From NCBI RefSeq assembly GCF_009982895.1, contig NZ_WXZL01000034.1:1-30241 (forward strand): a DNA stretch of 30,241 nucleotides, given 5' to 3'. The notes beneath the pieces are model-generated. The model was not told where the DNA came from. It ran no database searches and was given only the letters and a program-made list of their open reading frames with translations. Both the position numbers and the translations under genes were made by a program. This document shows positions 16,610-22,775 of this stretch, in pieces (position 1 is the stretch's first letter; every line of letters starts with the position of its first letter). This DNA comes from Deinococcus alpinitundrae (GTDB lineage Bacteria; Deinococcota; Deinococci; Deinococcales; Deinococcaceae).

Positions 16610-16633
16610 AGGTTCGTGCCGGACGTGACACCC
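16610..16633 (-). promoter_or_regulatory. Putative phage-type leaderless promoter of the tape measure gene
   Basis: GGGTGTCACG lies at 16633-16624 on the minus strand. Exactly 20 nt separate it from the tape measure ATG. The -10-like hexamer GAACCT is at 16615-16610, leaving 6 nt to the ATG. A terminator hairpin lies just upstream, so the tape measure gene appears to be the head of its own transcription unit. Confidence 0.6.
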
Positions 16634-16652
16634 GGTAGGGAGATGAGGGCAA

Positions 16653-16674
16653 GGAAAACCCCGCCGGAGCGGGG
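16653..16674 (-). terminator. Rho-independent terminator upstream of the tape measure gene
   Basis: On the minus strand a 6-bp stem, CCCCGC paired with GCGGGG, closes a TCCG tetraloop and is followed by TTTTCCTT. No minus-strand gene lies between it and the lipoprotein at 17975, so it may be what is left of the original junction before the island was inserted, or an insulator. Confidence 0.6.
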
Positions 16675-16699
16675 GCACCCCAAAATGTCGTTCTGAGGT

Positions 16700-17101
16700 A
16701 TGACCCTCACGCTGACAGGATTGACGGTGAACGGTATGCGCGGCTTCCAGCTCTCTCGGATTGCCAATGTGGTGCATCTAGAGACGGCTCATGTCCGCTA
16801 CTCAATACCTGTCAGAAACCTCAATCTGGTTGCTTTTCAGCGTATACGCTATGTCGTTTTCCTCGTGATAGCGGCGATCTGTCTTGCCTTAACGTGGCTG
16901 GCGACGCTGAACCCGCGCCCAGCCCTGGGAGAGTACGAGCTTGCAGATTGGTACTGGTGGGCGCTGGCAGCAATTATCGCCCTGATCCTCTATTTCGTCG
17001 TGAGCACTGGAGCTATCGTTGTGCACTCCGGATCATCCCGGACGGTTTTGAGTGGAAAAGCTGGAATGACCCGCCAGGCATTTGAGGCCTTCCAGCCTTG
17101 A
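16700..17101 (+). CDS. Two-helix membrane protein, DUF6232-like
   Basis: The 133-residue product has an N-terminal soluble part with HVRYSIPVRNLNLVAFQR, then two membrane segments (RYVVFLVIAAICLALTWLATL at about 50-70 and WYWWALAAIIALILYFVV at about 83-100), then a C-terminal part VVHSGSSRTVLSGKAGMTRQAFEAF. This layout recalls DUF6232-type proteins, where a strand pair precedes and follows a helical hairpin; the family call is tentative. Start codon uncertain: ATG 16700 is the first, ATG 16736 would remove 12 residues, and neither has a clear ribosome site or -10. It is the first plus-strand gene of the island and diverges from the tape measure gene. Its function is unknown. Confidence 0.55.
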   Translation: MTLTLTGLTVNGMRGFQLSRIANVVHLETAHVRYSIPVRNLNLVAFQRIRYVVFLVIAAICLALTWLATLNPRPALGEYELADWYWWALAAIIALILYFVVSTGAIVVHSGSSRTVLSGKAGMTRQAFEAFQP

Positions 17102-17423
17102 GCAGAATCAGAACTTGAGTGGCTTGGCTCCAATAGAGCGGGGGGCAGATCGCTTTGATGACGCACCCACGCTGTTAGGCTCGGGCGTGATCAAAGACGA
17201 TATGGCCATACACGCCGGCATTCCAGAAAAAGCCGTGAACGCTGCACTCAAGGAACTCCGGTCCGACGAAAGCCTTTCGGAGGTGACCTGGGAAACCGCG
17301 AAGGCCCGGCCCGGGCGGCCCATCAAACTTTATTTCGAAGCTCCAAATATGGACGGGATTTACGCAGCGAAGAAGCGCCTGGAACAGATTCTGGATGCCA
17401 ACGGGTTCGACCTGTATGCGTGA
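17082..17423 (+). CDS. Winged-helix-like small protein
   Basis: The C-terminal 80 residues look like a winged-helix DNA-binding domain: LLGSGVIKDDMAIHAGIPEK followed by AVNAALKELRSDESL, then a wing with RPGRPIKLYFEAP. The start is uncertain. The longest reading uses TTG 17082, overlapping the end of the membrane-protein gene; TTG 17115 or 17124 are alternatives. GTG 17187 has a -10-like TAGGCT 5 nt upstream and a TTTGAT -35 candidate 16 nt before that, but would cut off the first helix of the domain. The protein may regulate its neighbour or itself. Its target is unknown and no closer family is recognised. Confidence 0.5.
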   Translation: MRPSSLEQNQNLSGLAPIERGADRFDDAPTLLGSGVIKDDMAIHAGIPEKAVNAALKELRSDESLSEVTWETAKARPGRPIKLYFEAPNMDGIYAAKKRLEQILDANGFDLYA

Positions 17424-17495
17424 TCGTCTCTGTAGCAGCAGCGGAGAGTCAGAAAATCTTCCTTTTCTAGGCTCCCACTCCTGCTAGGTTAAGAA

Positions 17496-17708
17496 GTGAT
17501 GCGATCTTCATTCCTGCCCGGCCAGCCTCTCACGAGTCTTGATCAAGTTGAGGACGGACAGCTCTACCACGTCCTCCTCAGTGATCAGAGCGTCGGTACG
17601 GTGCAGCGTCACGGTGACGTATGGTTGTGGCGACGCCTGATGGGTGGGACCAGTCAGCGCGGCGACCGCGCCACATTGGCAGCCTGGTTGGCCGACGTCC
17701 TTGCCTGA
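17496..17708 (+). CDS. Small hypothetical protein
   Basis: This 70-residue protein (core SLDQVEDGQLYHVLLSDQ, then VGTVQRHGDVWLWRRLMGG and RATLAAWLADVLA) looks like a short beta-strand domain with a C-terminal helix. TAGGTT at 17485-17490 is 5 nt before the GTG at 17496 and 8 nt before ATG 17499, which fits a leaderless transcript from either codon. The composition resembles Deinococcus chromosomal genes more than the phage. No family or function is recognised. Confidence 0.5.
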   Translation: MMRSSFLPGQPLTSLDQVEDGQLYHVLLSDQSVGTVQRHGDVWLWRRLMGGTSQRGDRATLAAWLADVLA

Positions 17709-17769
17709 TCTTCACTTCAGAGCTGGCCCACATCATCACGGCCAGGTCAACGTTCTGCTCCGCTAAGTT

Positions 17770-17835
17770 CAGTACCGGACATGTTGACTTCAAGCCGCTC
17801 CTGACGCTTGAAAAAGTTGATCAAACAGTGAAAAG
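17770..17835 (-). mobile_element. IS remnant: end of a transposase and its terminal repeat
   Basis: The sequence from 17770 rightward repeats, in inverted orientation, the right end of the element at 18401-18759. The terminal 18 bases CAGTACCGGACATGTTGA differ from that copy by two bases. On the minus strand it encodes FKRQERLEVNMSGTE, matching FQRQERPEVKMSGTE on the plus strand at 18714-18758. This is therefore an isolated 3' end of a transposase gene of the same IS family; its right boundary is vague. Confidence 0.55.
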
Positions 17836-17936
17836 TAGGTGCTGCAGGCTGACCTCGCCCAGCGGATTGCCACCACGAGCACATCCCGGCCGTACGGAGG
17901 GCGGGATGCCTTTGGCATTGATCAAAAGTCACAACC

Positions 17937-17969
17937 GCCACGCCACAGCCGAAAAGACTGTGGCGTGGC
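17937..17969 (-). terminator. Terminator of the DUF4377-like lipoprotein gene
   Basis: A perfect 12-bp stem, GCCACGCCACAG with CTGTGGCGTGGC, closes a 9-nt loop 5 nt beyond the lipoprotein stop on the minus strand. The following T content is modest. Confidence 0.65.
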
Positions 17970-17974
17970 TCAGG

Positions 17975-18358
17975 TCAACAATAGGAGGAGAGGCTAACAC
18001 TCGTCGCAGGAGGCTCTTCGGTGCTCGGTATCTTACTGTTTACCCGCTGCACAGTGAAGGTGAGCGGGAAAAATTCACCCAGCCCTCGCGCGCAACTGGT
18101 CCGGATGGTCACGTCGTAGAGGTAGCTGGGTTCAAATGGATAATTTCTTAATTGCTCATTCGTAGCGCTGTACCACCCGACAAATATTCCTGGCCGGAGT
18201 TCATTTTTCACCAAAAGGCAGGGCATGCCAGCTCCATCTGCATACTGTGGGCAATTGGCGGTCTGAGGCAACACCAAAAAGTGTGCAGAACCAACAACCG
18301 GGCCGGGATTGCATCCGCTCAAAAAGAGTATTGAAGCCGCGCTTAGATACGCTTTCAT
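17975..18358 (-). CDS. Lipoprotein, possibly DUF4377-like
   Basis: This 127-residue protein starts at ATG 18358-18356. Residues 1-17 are a lipoprotein signal peptide with lipobox LSGC, so the mature protein should be membrane-anchored outside the cytoplasm. The sequence PCLLVKNELRPGIFVGWYSA followed by LRNYPFEPSYLYDVTIRT resembles the CL..W..F.yepGY.Y.L pattern of DUF4377 lipoproteins; this call is tentative. TATTGT lies 7 nt before the ATG, so the transcript is probably leaderless; a GTG two codons upstream would overlap the start site. A hairpin terminator follows. The gene sits between two inverted IS remnants, which suggests it came with or was trapped between IS copies. Confidence 0.65.
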   Translation of the reverse strand: MKAYLSAASILFLSGCNPGPVVGSAHFLVLPQTANCPQYADGAGMPCLLVKNELRPGIFVGWYSATNEQLRNYPFEPSYLYDVTIRTSCARGLGEFFPLTFTVQRVNSKIPSTEEPPATSVSLSSYC

Positions 18359-18365
18359 CCCCACT

Positions 18366-18371
18366 ACAATA
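18366..18371 (-). promoter_or_regulatory. -10 element TATTGT of the lipoprotein gene
   Basis: TATTGT reads 18371-18366 on the minus strand, 7 nt before the ATG, consistent with a leaderless transcript. Confidence 0.45.
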
Positions 18372-18400
18372 CTCTTTTCGTTCGGCGCTGTGAATTTTCT

Positions 18401-18759
18401 CAGTACTGGACACCTTTAGATTTTTACTGTTCCAGACGGTGTCAAACGCCATTGAGCCTGTGAACGCAGAATGGGACGCCAGTTCAAGCAAGCGACGAGC
18501 GGCATGGTTGGGGTGTGACGACTCAACCTGCCGCTCTCCTTGATCCTACCGGTCTGACGAACATCTTGAAAGACCGACTGCCCTATCTGCGCAGCGACAC
18601 GCCGCAGCGTGTCGCCGATGTCATCAATACGCTGATTGTGGCGAGATCAACTCGCCACAGCACGCTCGTCTCTCACCTTCCTGGCTCCAGTTCAAGTGCT
18701 GCGAAAACACGCCGACTTCCAGCGCCAGGAGCGGCCTGAAGTCAAGATGTCCGGTACTG
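18401..18759 (+). mobile_element. Internally deleted IS4-like element (MITE-like), ~359 bp
   Basis: The ends are imperfect terminal inverted repeats: CAGTACTGGACACCTTTA at the left and the complement of CAGTACCGGACATCTTGA at the right (14 of 18 matching). Between them lie the first ~65 codons of a transposase and, in another frame, its last ~20 codons, so most of the gene is missing. No target-site duplication is evident. It could be mobilised in trans by a full copy elsewhere, or be dead. Confidence 0.6.
18515..18739 (+). pseudogene. Truncated transposase N-terminus, IS4-like
   Basis: From GTG 18515 the frame reads LKDRLPYLRSDTPQRVADVI, then ARSTRHSTLVSHLPG and SSSAAKTRRL. This is typical of the N-terminal region of IS4-family transposases in Deinococcus, where it precedes the catalytic DDE domain. 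After about residue 66 the frame runs out of similarity (PAPGAA, then stop), and the transposase C-terminal phrase RQERPEVKMSGTE appears in a different frame. The catalytic core is absent, so the product cannot transpose. It lies inside the 18401-18759 element. Confidence 0.6.
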
Positions 18760-18765
18760 AGTCCG

Positions 18766-19254
18766 CTAAGGCAACACGAGGTCCGTGTCCCCGCCAGGTG
18801 CCAGAGGATAACCAAGCACCCGCCCTAGAGCCAAGAGCTGCCCTTTGTGGTGAAACTCGTGGGTGATCGGGTGCATGACCAGCCAGCGCTGCGTCACCTG
18901 CAAACGATCACGGCCTGGGCGCACCAGCTCGAACGAAACGTCCGGCTGGTCAAAGACACGGCACGCCTGTTCGACAATGCGGTCTACCTCAGCGAACTTG
19001 ACCCGCATAACCTCAGCGTCGGGCACACTCGCTGGCTCGAAATGAGTTTGGTCTTCATTCATACCCAGGCCGTAGTGACCTACCCAACCGAGATAGCAAT
19101 TCGCGACATGGGCCTGAATATTGCGCAGACTCCCATAAGCAAAATCCGGGTGTTCATAGGTGTAAATCTCATCTGGGAGAGACGTTGTGTACTCGAAAAG
19201 TTCCTCGCGGGTGCGAATGATCCAACCGTAAAATAGAGCGAGTGAAGGGTCCAT
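18766..19254 (-). CDS. DinB-family (four-helix, metal-binding) protein
   Basis: This 162-residue protein has the DinB/YfiT-like four-helix pattern. The first metal ligand would be His49 in NIQAHVANCYLG, and the others His132 and His136 in THEFHHKGQLLALGRVLG, the HxxxH signature with KGQ that is diagnostic of the superfamily. Such proteins are abundant in Deinococcus. Some are thiol-dependent transferases (bacillithiol S-transferases); others are stress proteins of unknown activity. ATG 19254 has GATACT 6 nt upstream, fitting a leaderless transcript. The gene ends just outside the IS remnant, so insertion of the IS may have changed its 3' flank. It belongs to the non-phage island. Confidence 0.85.
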   Translation of the reverse strand: MDPSLALFYGWIIRTREELFEYTTSLPDEIYTYEHPDFAYGSLRNIQAHVANCYLGWVGHYGLGMNEDQTHFEPASVPDAEVMRVKFAEVDRIVEQACRVFDQPDVSFELVRPGRDRLQVTQRWLVMHPITHEFHHKGQLLALGRVLGYPLAPGGDTDLVLP

Positions 19255-19356
19255 CGCTGAAGTATCTCCGCCGCGTAAGGTGAGGTCAAGCCGAACCCAG
19301 AGGGGCTTTTATTGTCATCCCCGAAATGCATAATTTTTGAGGCCAGTCTGTTGAGC

Positions 19357-19386
19357 TTGCGATCTGACGTGGTCTCTTGCTATGTT
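19357..19386 (+). promoter_or_regulatory. Promoter of the Lys/Ala-tail protein
   Basis: TTGCGA (19357-19362) and TATGTT (19381-19386) are separated by 18 nt. The -10 is 7 nt before ATG 19394, which supports that start over ATG 19382, which lies within the -10. Confidence 0.55.
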
Positions 19387-19393
19387 TGAATGC

Positions 19394-19855
19394 ATGACTT
19401 ATTTGAAACTCAGTGAGCAGGTCGCCAAACTTGCCAATCCCCAGCGCAGTGACAGCTTCGTCAAAGCCTTCAAGGAAGCGGTGCGGGCGGGTCAGTTTGA
19501 AGCAGCGTACATGAATACCGAACGGTTTCAGCTGCCTAAAGAATTCAGCCGCCGCAACAGCGACGAAACATACAGCCGCAGTGTGCGTGAAATGATCTTT
19601 GAAGGTAACCCTGAGTTCGACGCCTGGTTTGACGAGGTGAACCGTGGCCTCGCTGCAACCCGCACTGGCGGCAAAATTAAGACCAGTATCGAGAGCATCA
19701 ACTCCGGCCTGGTGGACTTCAAGGCGCTGGCTGCCGAGACCCGCCAGAGGATGCAGGCCAGCTACGATAAGGGCCAACAACTCGGAAGCAGCCGTGCTGG
19801 ACGCAAGGCCGCACCGAAGAAAGCAGCGGCGAAGACCACGCGCAAAACCAAGTGA
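19394..19855 (+). CDS. Helical protein with a Lys/Ala-rich C-terminal tail
   Basis: The 153-residue protein is mainly helical (YLKLSEQVAKLANPQ, SFVKAFKEAVRAGQFEAAYM, then STRP-like helices with SGLVDFKALAAETRQRMQAS). It ends in RAGRKAAPKKAAAKTTRKTK, a tail like those of histone H1-type bacterial proteins and phasin-like proteins, probably binding DNA or another polyanion. I cannot name the family; phasin-like or nucleoid-associated are guesses. I chose ATG 19394 because the -10 is 7 nt upstream. It is followed by a strong terminator, so it is a single-gene unit in the island. Confidence 0.6.
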   Translation: MTYLKLSEQVAKLANPQRSDSFVKAFKEAVRAGQFEAAYMNTERFQLPKEFSRRNSDETYSRSVREMIFEGNPEFDAWFDEVNRGLAATRTGGKIKTSIESINSGLVDFKALAAETRQRMQASYDKGQQLGSSRAGRKAAPKKAAAKTTRKTK

Positions 19856-19867
19856 GATCTCGGCAAT

Positions 19868-19907
19868 GAGCAAGAAGCCCCCGGTCAACGCTGGGGGCTT
19901 CTTGCTC
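19868..19907 (+). terminator. Strong terminator after the Lys/Ala-tail gene
   Basis: A perfect 15-bp stem, GAGCAAGAAGCCCCC with its complement at 19893-19907, closes a 10-nt loop. The A/T parts of the stem give a T-rich 3' arm in both orientations, so it could stop transcription both ways. Confidence 0.8.
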
Positions 19908-20002
19908 TGTATCACTGCGGTTTCGTCAACGAGTCCAGCCATGCGCCTAGACTTTAATCCGCATCACACACGGCAGCGCTAGCCAGCCCCCGAATCCCCA
20001 AA

Positions 20003-20008
20003 TACAAT
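20003..20008 (+). promoter_or_regulatory. -10 element TACAAT of the small lipoprotein gene
   Basis: TACAAT ends 5 nt before ATG 20014, implying a leaderless transcript. No convincing -35 is visible. Confidence 0.5.
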
Positions 20009-20013
20009 GGGCT

Positions 20014-20406
20014 ATGAGACGACTCCTCCTGCTCTCCGCTGCCGCCTTCGCCCTCACCGCCTGCGGTCATTCCACGCCCGCCCCGAGCGCCGCTTCCGTG
20101 ACCGGCTACTGGGACGTGACCCTGACGAGCAGCGGCCAAACATTTGCTACAAACGCATCCCTATCCCAGACGAACTCCCCGAATGCTGGCGATTTCACGG
20201 GCACAATCACTACACCTGGCATTGATGGCTCAGCATCGGTGACCGGAAACCGTACTACTGGTAAAATCATAGCTACTGATGGCACTGGCAATTCAGTCAC
20301 GTGTACCGGAGCATTTAACGGCAGCACATCCTATAAGGGCGACTGCACGCTGAAGCCCTCTAGTGGCTCCAATATGCAGGCGAGCATTGTTATGATTAAA
20401 CGGTAA
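20014..20406 (+). CDS. Small lipoprotein, Thr/Ser/Gly-rich
   Basis: Of 130 residues, 1-17 are a lipoprotein signal peptide with lipobox LTAC. After a short Pro/Ala/Ser linker, the mature part is a likely beta-barrel or beta-sandwich: VTGYWDVTLTSSGQTFATNA, then GDFTGTITTPGIDGSASVTG, and CTGAFNGSTSYKGDCTLKP. The two Cys residues in that last segment may form a disulfide. This is a common type of Deinococcus surface lipoprotein of unknown function. It is transcribed toward the phage chaperone gene and the two share a bidirectional terminator. It forms the right border of the inserted island. Confidence 0.7.
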   Translation: MRRLLLLSAAAFALTACGHSTPAPSAASVTGYWDVTLTSSGQTFATNASLSQTNSPNAGDFTGTITTPGIDGSASVTGNRTTGKIIATDGTGNSVTCTGAFNGSTSYKGDCTLKPSSGSNMQASIVMIKR

Positions 20407-20417
20407 TTCTTAATTTC

Positions 20418-20447
20418 AAAGCCCCCGGCTTAGAGACCGGGGGCTTT
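20418..20447. terminator. Bidirectional terminator between lipoprotein and chaperone genes
   Basis: A perfect 11-bp stem, AAAGCCCCCGG with CCGGGGGCTTT, has an 8-nt loop. It is followed by CTTTT on the plus strand and serves the convergent minus-strand chaperone extension as well. Confidence 0.85.
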
Positions 20448-20454
20448 CTTTTGC

Positions 20455-20685
20455 TCACTCTACTTTGCTCTTGGTCTTCTCCTGATACTGCCGCTCGCCC
20501 TCCACCGCGTTGGCCCACAGCATGATCGCCGTGTCGAAGGCCAGCAGCTCGTGGGGCTCGGCCCCGTTGATGGTCAGTAGCGCGTGTGGGCGGCAGCCGT
20601 AACTCTTAGCCAGGGCGTGCAGACTTACCGCGTGCCTTGTCAGGAAACGCTTCCGCCGTGGCGACCACCTCCGGAGTCGGCGCAC
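20455..20685 (-). CDS. Tail assembly chaperone, frameshifted extension (gpT-like)
   Basis: This frame overlaps the chaperone gene and continues 151 nt past its stop. After the overlap it encodes LHALAKSYGCRPHALLTING, AEPHELLAFDTAIMLWANAVE and a charged tail, which is the usual look of the gpT-like extension. It has no ribosome binding site or plausible start of its own (only a GTG at 20685). It is +1 (equivalently -2) relative to the main frame. A slip on TTT-C at 20647-20644, where tRNA-Phe can move from UUU to UUC, would give a 208-residue fusion. The fusion would help load the tape measure for tail tube assembly. Confidence 0.6.
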   Translation of the reverse strand: MRRLRRWSPRRKRFLTRHAVSLHALAKSYGCRPHALLTINGAEPHELLAFDTAIMLWANAVEGERQYQEKTKSKVE

Positions 20686-21082
20686 TGAATTCCTGCACCG
20701 CGTTCAGCAGCACCGTCAGGTCTGGTCCCAAGCCGTAGTCGGGTTCCTCCAGACTGCCGCCGTACATTTCGATCAGCGCTTCCAGCTTCGGCTCGATCAG
20801 CGCACCTCGCAGGAGCTTCTCCTGAATCTGGAGACTCGTTTCGAGAATCTGCTCGCGGCTCATCGTCGGGGCCTGGCCGTCAACGGATTCGATTGCCGCT
20901 GCGCTCTCTTTGGCGTACTCGCCTGCCGCTGTCAGCAGGGCGGGCGTGCTCATGACGTGCCGGGCAGCATCCATGGTGTAGGCCTCGATATTCAGCTTCT
21001 TGATGATGACCTCCACACCGGTGGAGAGTTCAACAGTTTTGGTGAAGCCCTTGAGTTTGAGCGCGGGGTGCGGATTGGTCAT
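20606..21082 (-). CDS. Tail assembly chaperone (gpG-like)
   Basis: This 158-residue protein lies immediately after the major tail gene, where siphophages carry the tail assembly chaperone. It starts with a short beta segment (LKGFTKTVELSTGVEVIIKKLNIE) and continues as helices (EQILETSLQIQEKLLRGALI, ALIEMYGGSL, then DLTVLLNAVQEF), which is the usual pattern of gpG-like proteins. It should bind the tape measure during tail assembly. ATG 21082 has no ribosome site but stands exactly 20 nt after GGGTGTCAAC. The tape measure gene does not follow directly; a 3.7-kb island lies between them. Confidence 0.7.
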   Translation of the reverse strand: MTNPHPALKLKGFTKTVELSTGVEVIIKKLNIEAYTMDAARHVMSTPALLTAAGEYAKESAAAIESVDGQAPTMSREQILETSLQIQEKLLRGALIEPKLEALIEMYGGSLEEPDYGLGPDLTVLLNAVQEFSAPTPEVVATAEAFPDKARGKSARPG

Positions 21083-21088
21083 GCTGCC

Positions 21089-21112
21089 AGTGTCGGCGGG
21101 TGGTTGACACCC
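21089..21112 (-). promoter_or_regulatory. Putative phage-type leaderless promoter of the chaperone gene
   Basis: GGGTGTCAAC is at 21112-21103, 8 of 10 bases identical to the other copies. Exactly 20 nt separate it from ATG 21082. The -10-like GACACT is at 21094-21089, 6 nt from the ATG. A terminator hairpin lies immediately upstream. Confidence 0.55.
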
Positions 21113-21120
21113 AACGCAAA

Positions 21121-21146
21121 CGCGCCCAGCGGTGAGGCCGGGCGCG
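21121..21146 (-). terminator. Terminator of the major tail protein gene
   Basis: The stem CGCGCCC with GGGCGCG (7 bp plus inner pairs) is followed on the minus strand by TTTGCGTT. It ends the head-to-tail-tube unit 20 nt after the major tail stop, just before the chaperone promoter motif. Confidence 0.6.
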
Positions 21147-21166
21147 AGGATGGGTGAGGCGCAGAT

Positions 21167-22120
21167 TTAGCCGGGCACTTTCCATTCGAACGTTGGCGCG
21201 CCTGCGTTGTAGACGCTTTTGATGTCGATGGGGACCACGATCCGGCCCAGGCCACCGTCGGGAACAAAGGTGCTGACCCGCGAGTGTGGGAACTTGACGC
21301 TGAGTTCCTTCGTGCCGACCTTGAACCCGGCTTCCAGCACGGCGTCCGTCCCGGCCTCGTAAGCGTCCCGCAGGGTGTCGGGAATGGTGGACGCGCCCAG
21401 GCGGATGTTGACCATTGCCGAGAGCGCTCCGCTGCGGCTCCAGCCCACCGCGTAGAGGTTGTTCGCTGCGTCCAGGCCCTGCGCAGCGTCCTCGGCTTCC
21501 ATCGGCTGCGTGATCGTGATGGTAGCCTCGGTCGGCTTGACCGTCGCGGCAGCGTACTTCACGAAGAAGTTCATGAACTTCGCCAGTTCGGTGGTGGCCA
21601 CGGCGGGCAGCACTGGGACGCTGCCCAGCGGACTGACGCGGGTGGTATTCAGCGTCACCTGCACCGTCGCCGTCGCCCGGCTGCTGATGGTGATGACCAG
21701 TGAGCTGATCTGCACGTCGGTAAACAGCGAGTTCCTGACTGGGTGTGGCTGCCACACCGTCAGCGGCTGGCCCGGCGCGAGGGCCGCGTAATCGTCCAGG
21801 CGGGGCGTCAGGGTGGCCTGAAGCGGGCTGCCGGCCGCGGTGCCGGGCGTGCCGAGCATGGCGGTCAGGAGGAGCGGCAGGTCAGCCAGGGTCGCCTGAG
21901 CAGTGATCTGGCGCTGCGAGGCGGCCACGCCCTGGAGCTGCTCACCGGACTCGAAGATGGTGCCATCGGCAATCTCGTCGTTGGTGTAGGTGTACTCCGG
22001 CATCGGGTTGCCGAAGGCGGTGGTCCGCAGGGTGTTGGTGGGGGCGGTTGCTGCCGTGCCGACCGCCGTCTGAAGGGCAATGGCAATGGCTCCGTACTTG
22101 CCGAGTCTGGGGGTGCTCAC
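21167..22120 (-). CDS. Major tail (tube) protein
   Basis: This 317-residue protein begins with RLGKYGAIAIALQTAVGTAA and proceeds through DEIADGTIFESGEQLQGVAA, a pattern common in siphophage tail tube proteins. The middle is beta-rich (ISSLVITISSRATATVQVTL) and the end includes DAVLEAGFKVGTKELSVKFP and GRIVVPIDIKSVYNAG. Hexamers of it would stack to form the tail tube. Its length is at the upper side for the family, which fits an extra C-terminal Ig-like or beta domain. The start overlaps the stop of the previous gene by 4 nt. A terminator follows. Confidence 0.75.
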   Translation of the reverse strand: MSTPRLGKYGAIAIALQTAVGTAATAPTNTLRTTAFGNPMPEYTYTNDEIADGTIFESGEQLQGVAASQRQITAQATLADLPLLLTAMLGTPGTAAGSPLQATLTPRLDDYAALAPGQPLTVWQPHPVRNSLFTDVQISSLVITISSRATATVQVTLNTTRVSPLGSVPVLPAVATTELAKFMNFFVKYAAATVKPTEATITITQPMEAEDAAQGLDAANNLYAVGWSRSGALSAMVNIRLGASTIPDTLRDAYEAGTDAVLEAGFKVGTKELSVKFPHSRVSTFVPDGGLGRIVVPIDIKSVYNAGAPTFEWKVPG

Positions 22121-22344
22121 TTCTTACCACCTTTGCCGCTGTCCTCGGCTTTGGGTTCCGTTTTGGGCTTGTCGGACGCGGGTTCGTCCTTGTGAGGGGC
22201 GGCGCGGTCGAGCTTGAAGTGCCCGCTGGCTTTGATGGCCCCTTCGTGGCCCTCGCTGGTGGCCTCGATGACGGTACCGGGTTCCACGCTGCCCACGCCG
22301 GGGATGAAGCCACTGGTTTCGCCTGTGTACTGGTACTTTTTCAT
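22117..22344 (-). CDS. Small phage protein with a Lys/Glu/Pro tail
   Basis: The 75-residue product has a short beta-like N-terminal domain (YQYTGETSGFIPGVGSVEPG, then TVIEATSEGHEGAIKASGHF) followed by a disordered charged tail rich in Lys, Pro, Asp and Glu. Its first half resembles the start of the 168-residue protein encoded at 23885. It overlaps both neighbours by 4 nt, so it is translated within the head-tail operon. It is probably a minor virion or assembly protein; function unknown. Confidence 0.65.
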   Translation of the reverse strand: MKKYQYTGETSGFIPGVGSVEPGTVIEATSEGHEGAIKASGHFKLDRAAPHKDEPASDKPKTEPKAEDSGKGGKK

Positions 22345-22775
22345 TCGTCCTCCGTTCCCAGGTCGTATTCGATGTCCAGATGCGTCACGCTCACCAGAAA
22401 GCCGTCGATGATGAGCGGTTGTTCCTCCATAAAGTTGACCAGAGCGCCTGACTCCTGATGGTTGAAGGCGCGGGCGGCCCGCTGGCAGGCCTGCACCACG
22501 TTCAATCGGCGGGTCAGGGCCGCTTCGGTGGCGGTCTCGGATTTGGGCCGCTGAATCACGATGCTGACGAACACCGGTACCCGGATTTCGGTGCTGTTGC
22601 CCTGATCGGCGATGTTCTCGCCCGAGTCGAAGCCCTCAGTCGTAATCCAGAGCTGGCGCTCGGCTGTGCTGGCCTTCAGCTCACCTTCAATCGGCTCACG
22701 GGCTTGCACGGTGTACTGAGGGAAACTCTCTTGCAGCTCGGCTTTCAGGGCGGCGATGAAGTTCAGCACGATCAT
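22341..22775 (-). CDS. Tail terminator protein, gpU-like
   Basis: The 144-residue protein has a mixed alpha-beta layout: an N-terminal helix (NFIAALKAELQESFPQYTVQ), a central strand set with VPVFVSIVIQRP, a second helix (RRLNVVQACQRAARAFNH), and a final strand DGFLVSVTHLDIEYDL. That order and its place after the HK97-gp10-like gene and before the major tail gene fit tail terminators (lambda gpU type), which cap the finished tail tube. The call relies on position and secondary-structure pattern, not on a diagnostic motif. Confidence 0.55.
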   Translation of the reverse strand: MIVLNFIAALKAELQESFPQYTVQAREPIEGELKASTAERQLWITTEGFDSGENIADQGNSTEIRVPVFVSIVIQRPKSETATEAALTRRLNVVQACQRAARAFNHQESGALVNFMEEQPLIIDGFLVSVTHLDIEYDLGTEDE

